Part shown: positions 62,091 through 64,000 of the stretch, piece by piece
Layout of the letters: the number at the start of each line of letters is the position of its first letter
How positions within the stretch are numbered: position 1 is the first letter of the stretch
Translations under genes and position numbers: made by a program
From: Lachnospiraceae bacterium
Lineage (GTDB): Bacteria; Bacillota; Clostridia; Lachnospirales; Lachnospiraceae
NCBI GenBank assembly: GCA_022483465.1
Contig: JAKVNF010000002.1
Coordinates: 372,001-436,000, forward strand
DNA: 64,000 nucleotides
Direction of reading: 5' to 3'
Notes under the pieces: generated by a model
Database searches by the model: none
What the model was told of the DNA's origin: nothing
The model's input: only the letters and a program-made list of their open reading frames with translations

Positions 62091-64000
62091 TTGACAAAAG
62101 AAGCATTCTGGGGAACCTATGGAAAACAGCTGAACACGCAGCAGCGGCAGGCGGTGGAGACCACCGAGGGGCCGGTGCTGCTTCTTGCTGTCCCGGGAAG
62201 CGGCAAGACCACCACGCTGGTGACAAGGCTCGGGTACCTGATCCTTGTCCGCGGCATCGCGCCGGAGCGCCTCTTGACGCTCACCTACACGGTCTCGGCG
62301 GCGGGGGACATGGCGGAGCGCTTTGCCGCAATCTTCGGGGCGGAGCTTGCAGGCAGGCTCTCTTTCCGCACGATCAACGGCATCTGCGCCGGGATCATCG
62401 CCTCCTTCGGGAAACAGATCGGGCGCCGCGCCTACACCCTGGTGACGGAGGATGCCGCCGCCATGGGTCTTCTTCGCCGGATCTACACGGATGTGGAGGA
62501 GGAGTCCCCCACGGAGGGCGACCTGCAGGAAGTCCGCACCCTCATCTCGTATGTCAAAAACCAGATGCTCGAAGGGGAGGGAATCCAGGCACTCGGGGAG
62601 GAGAACAACCTGAATCTCTCCGAGATCTACCGGCGCTACTGCGAGGCCATGCGCAGCCAAAAGTGCATGGACTACGACGACCAGATGATCTACGCGAGAA
62701 TGCTCCTGTTGAAATTCCCGGACCTACTGTCGCGCTTTCAGGCAAGGTACCCGTACCTGTGCGTCGATGAGGCGCAGGACACCTCCCGGATCCAGCACGA
62801 GATCCTCCACCTCCTTGCGGGGAAGGAGCGGAACCTCTTTCTTGTAGGGGATGAGGACCAGTCGATCTACGGCTTTCGGGCAGCCTGCCCGGAGGAGCTT
62901 CTGCACTTCCAGGAGCGCTACCCCGGCGGGAAGGTCCTACTCATGGAGACAAACTTCCGGTCCAACGAAAAAATCGTCGCCGCGGCGGATGCCTTCATCC
63001 AGAAAAACACCCTGCGGCACGAAAAGCACATGAAGGCGGCAAGGCCCGCGGGGCCGGAGATCAAGTTCCTTGCCCTGCGGGCAAGGGGCGCCCAGTACAC
63101 CTACCTTGCCAAGGCCGCGCAGACGCCCAAAGGAAAGACCGCGGTCCTTTGCCGTGACAACGAGTCCCTCCTTCCCCTCATCGACCTCCTACAGGCCCAG
63201 GGGACGCCCTTTACGCTGCGGCGCCCCGACACCTCCTTTTTCACCTCCCGCACGGTGACGGACATCCGAAACATCATGGCCTATGCCAAAAATCCTCGGG
63301 ACACGGAGCTTTTCCGGAAGATCTATTACAAGCTCGGCACCTACCTGAACAAGCAGGCGGCCGCGGTGCTCTGCGAACAGGCAGCCAAAAAGGGAATGTC
63401 CCCGTTTGCCGCGGCAAAGGGGAGCCCCGCCCTTTCCACCTCGGTCCGCACCTCGATGGCAAAGATCGGGGCGAAGTTTCGTGAGCTCCCCCGCTGCACG
63501 GCGGTGGAGGCGCTGAACCTTGTCATGGGCTCCATGGGGTATGGGAGCTATTTAGAGCGGGCCGGCATCCGCCAGAGCAAGGTTCCGATCCTCTATCAGC
63601 TGGCGGGGCGCGCCGGGGACATGGAGGACTTTCTGGAGCGCCTCTCCTCCCTGGAGACCTACATCACCGAGAGGAGCAACCCCCGCACCGACTTTATCCT
63701 CTCCACGATCCACGCGAGCAAGGGCCTCGAGTACGACACGGTCTACCTCATCGACGCTGCCGACGGGCTCTTTCCGCAGCAGATGCCGGAGGACCCGAAT
63801 CACCCAACCGGCGCCGAGAGGAGCGCCTACGAGGAGGAGCGGCGGCTCTTTTACGTCGCGGTCACGAGGGCCCGGGACAATCTCATCCTGTTTGAATTTG
63901 GAAAGCCCGCGGCGCTTCTTGCCCAGTTCAAGGAGGCAGCCGGCGTCCTTCCGCCAAAGAACAGGGAGCGTGCCTATCCCAGGACGGTAAAACCCTCCCC
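62091..64000 (+). CDS. UvrD/PcrA-like superfamily-1 helicase, 3' end outside window
   Basis: The frame from TTG 62091 is open to the last base (636 codons seen). Motifs: Walker A AVPGSGKTTTL (residues 33-43), LCVDEAQDTSRIQ (Walker B), LVGDEDQSIYGFR, METNFRSNEKIV, STIHASKGLEYDTVYLID and YVAVTRARDNLILFE. GGGAG (about 62076-62080) serves the TTG start; a -10 TATAAT (62056-62061) overlaps the MATE stop. A 3'-5' DNA helicase for repair or replication restart is likely. Length so far fits the shorter Clostridial UvrD-like group. Confidence 0.92.
   Translation, partial: MTKEAFWGTYGKQLNTQQRQAVETTEGPVLLLAVPGSGKTTTLVTRLGYLILVRGIAPERLLTLTYTVSAAGDMAERFAAIFGAELAGRLSFRTINGICAGIIASFGKQIGRRAYTLVTEDAAAMGLLRRIYTDVEEESPTEGDLQEVRTLISYVKNQMLEGEGIQALGEENNLNLSEIYRRYCEAMRSQKCMDYDDQMIYARMLLLKFPDLLSRFQARYPYLCVDEAQDTSRIQHEILHLLAGKERNLFLVGDEDQSIYGFRAACPEELLHFQERYPGGKVLLMETNFRSNEKIVAAADAFIQKNTLRHEKHMKAARPAGPEIKFLALRARGAQYTYLAKAAQTPKGKTAVLCRDNESLLPLIDLLQAQGTPFTLRRPDTSFFTSRTVTDIRNIMAYAKNPRDTELFRKIYYKLGTYLNKQAAAVLCEQAAKKGMSPFAAAKGSPALSTSVRTSMAKIGAKFRELPRCTAVEALNLVMGSMGYGSYLERAGIRQSKVPILYQLAGRAGDMEDFLERLSSLETYITERSNPRTDFILSTIHASKGLEYDTVYLIDAADGLFPQQMPEDPNHPTGAERSAYEEERRLFYVAVTRARDNLILFEFGKPAALLAQFKEAAGVLPPKNRERAYPRTVKPS

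Noticed and set aside
1-64000. CRISPR arrays, prophage, rRNA or tRNA genes
   Set aside because: I saw no regularly spaced repeats, no phage structural or integrase genes, and no cloverleaf or rRNA-like sequence on either strand. A tRNAscan or CRISPR search would settle this.

Overview
The window is GC-rich bacterial chromosome with genes packed into tight plus-strand operons and many ATG/GTG/TTG starts with Shine-Dalgarno sites. Gene content (a Clostridia-type mre cluster, SepF, DUF4317, spore-photoproduct-lyase-like protein, methionine gamma-lyase family protein) points to a high-GC Firmicute, probably Lachnospiraceae or a close relative. This is inferred from gene families; there is no rRNA to confirm it. 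Insertion sequences stand out as AT-richer patches.

Layout. 1-9.6 kb: end of a methionine gamma-lyase family gene, then a cell-shape operon mreB-mreC-mreD-PBP2-minC-rodA-mgsA and a lipoprotein D,D-carboxypeptidase. minC is not followed by minD/minE. 9.7-16.1 kb: a small P-loop protein, then a division/envelope block (HlyD-like protein, yggS, sepF, aroB, lspA, rluD) in which yggS is split by a 308-bp MITE-like element. 16.4-22.5 kb: one very large PAS-GGDEF-EAL gene, broken by an IS200/IS605 element (tnpA, tnpB, omega-RNA-like right end) and by an in-frame TAG. 22.6-25.7 kb: cytidylate-kinase-like protein, DUF4317 protein, deoxynucleotide N-hydrolase and NUDIX hydrolase. 25.7-29.4 kb: a CstA-type transporter gene cut at its third codon by an ISAzo13-family element that itself carries an IS200 element.

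29.5-33.6 kb: a compact operon of a two-TM protein, a MoxR-type AAA+ ATPase, a VWA protein and a 101-aa protein. 33.6-40.5 kb: LysR regulator divergent from a MATE pump, a deleted IS110 element interrupted by an IS1634/IS4-type element, an SGNH hydrolase and a scar region with a collapsed second MATE gene. 40.6-47.7 kb: an MMPL/RND membrane protein overlapping a 1414-aa GLUG-repeat surface protein. 47.8-50.2 kb: an internally deleted GGDEF gene, a DUF2971 gene, and an AraC sensor remnant fused to an esterase tail.

50.2-58.3 kb: an eight-gene co-directional run (DUF2075 nuclease-helicase, MazG-like, PepF, nucleosidase-like, SPL-family radical SAM, SDR, C_GCAxxG_C_C, RelA/SpoT-domain protein). 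58.4-64 kb: HelD-like helicase, a MATE pump behind a terminator-containing leader, and a UvrD-like helicase running off the end.

The main theme is genome erosion by mobile elements: at least five elements, two nested pairs, and host genes whose original reading frames can be rebuilt exactly from the duplications. The most novel-looking signals are the IS200 transposase leader (ribosome site in a hairpin whose loop is complementary to the 3' region), the 20-bp-phased direct repeats at the cstA promoter, and the attenuator-like leader before the last MATE gene.
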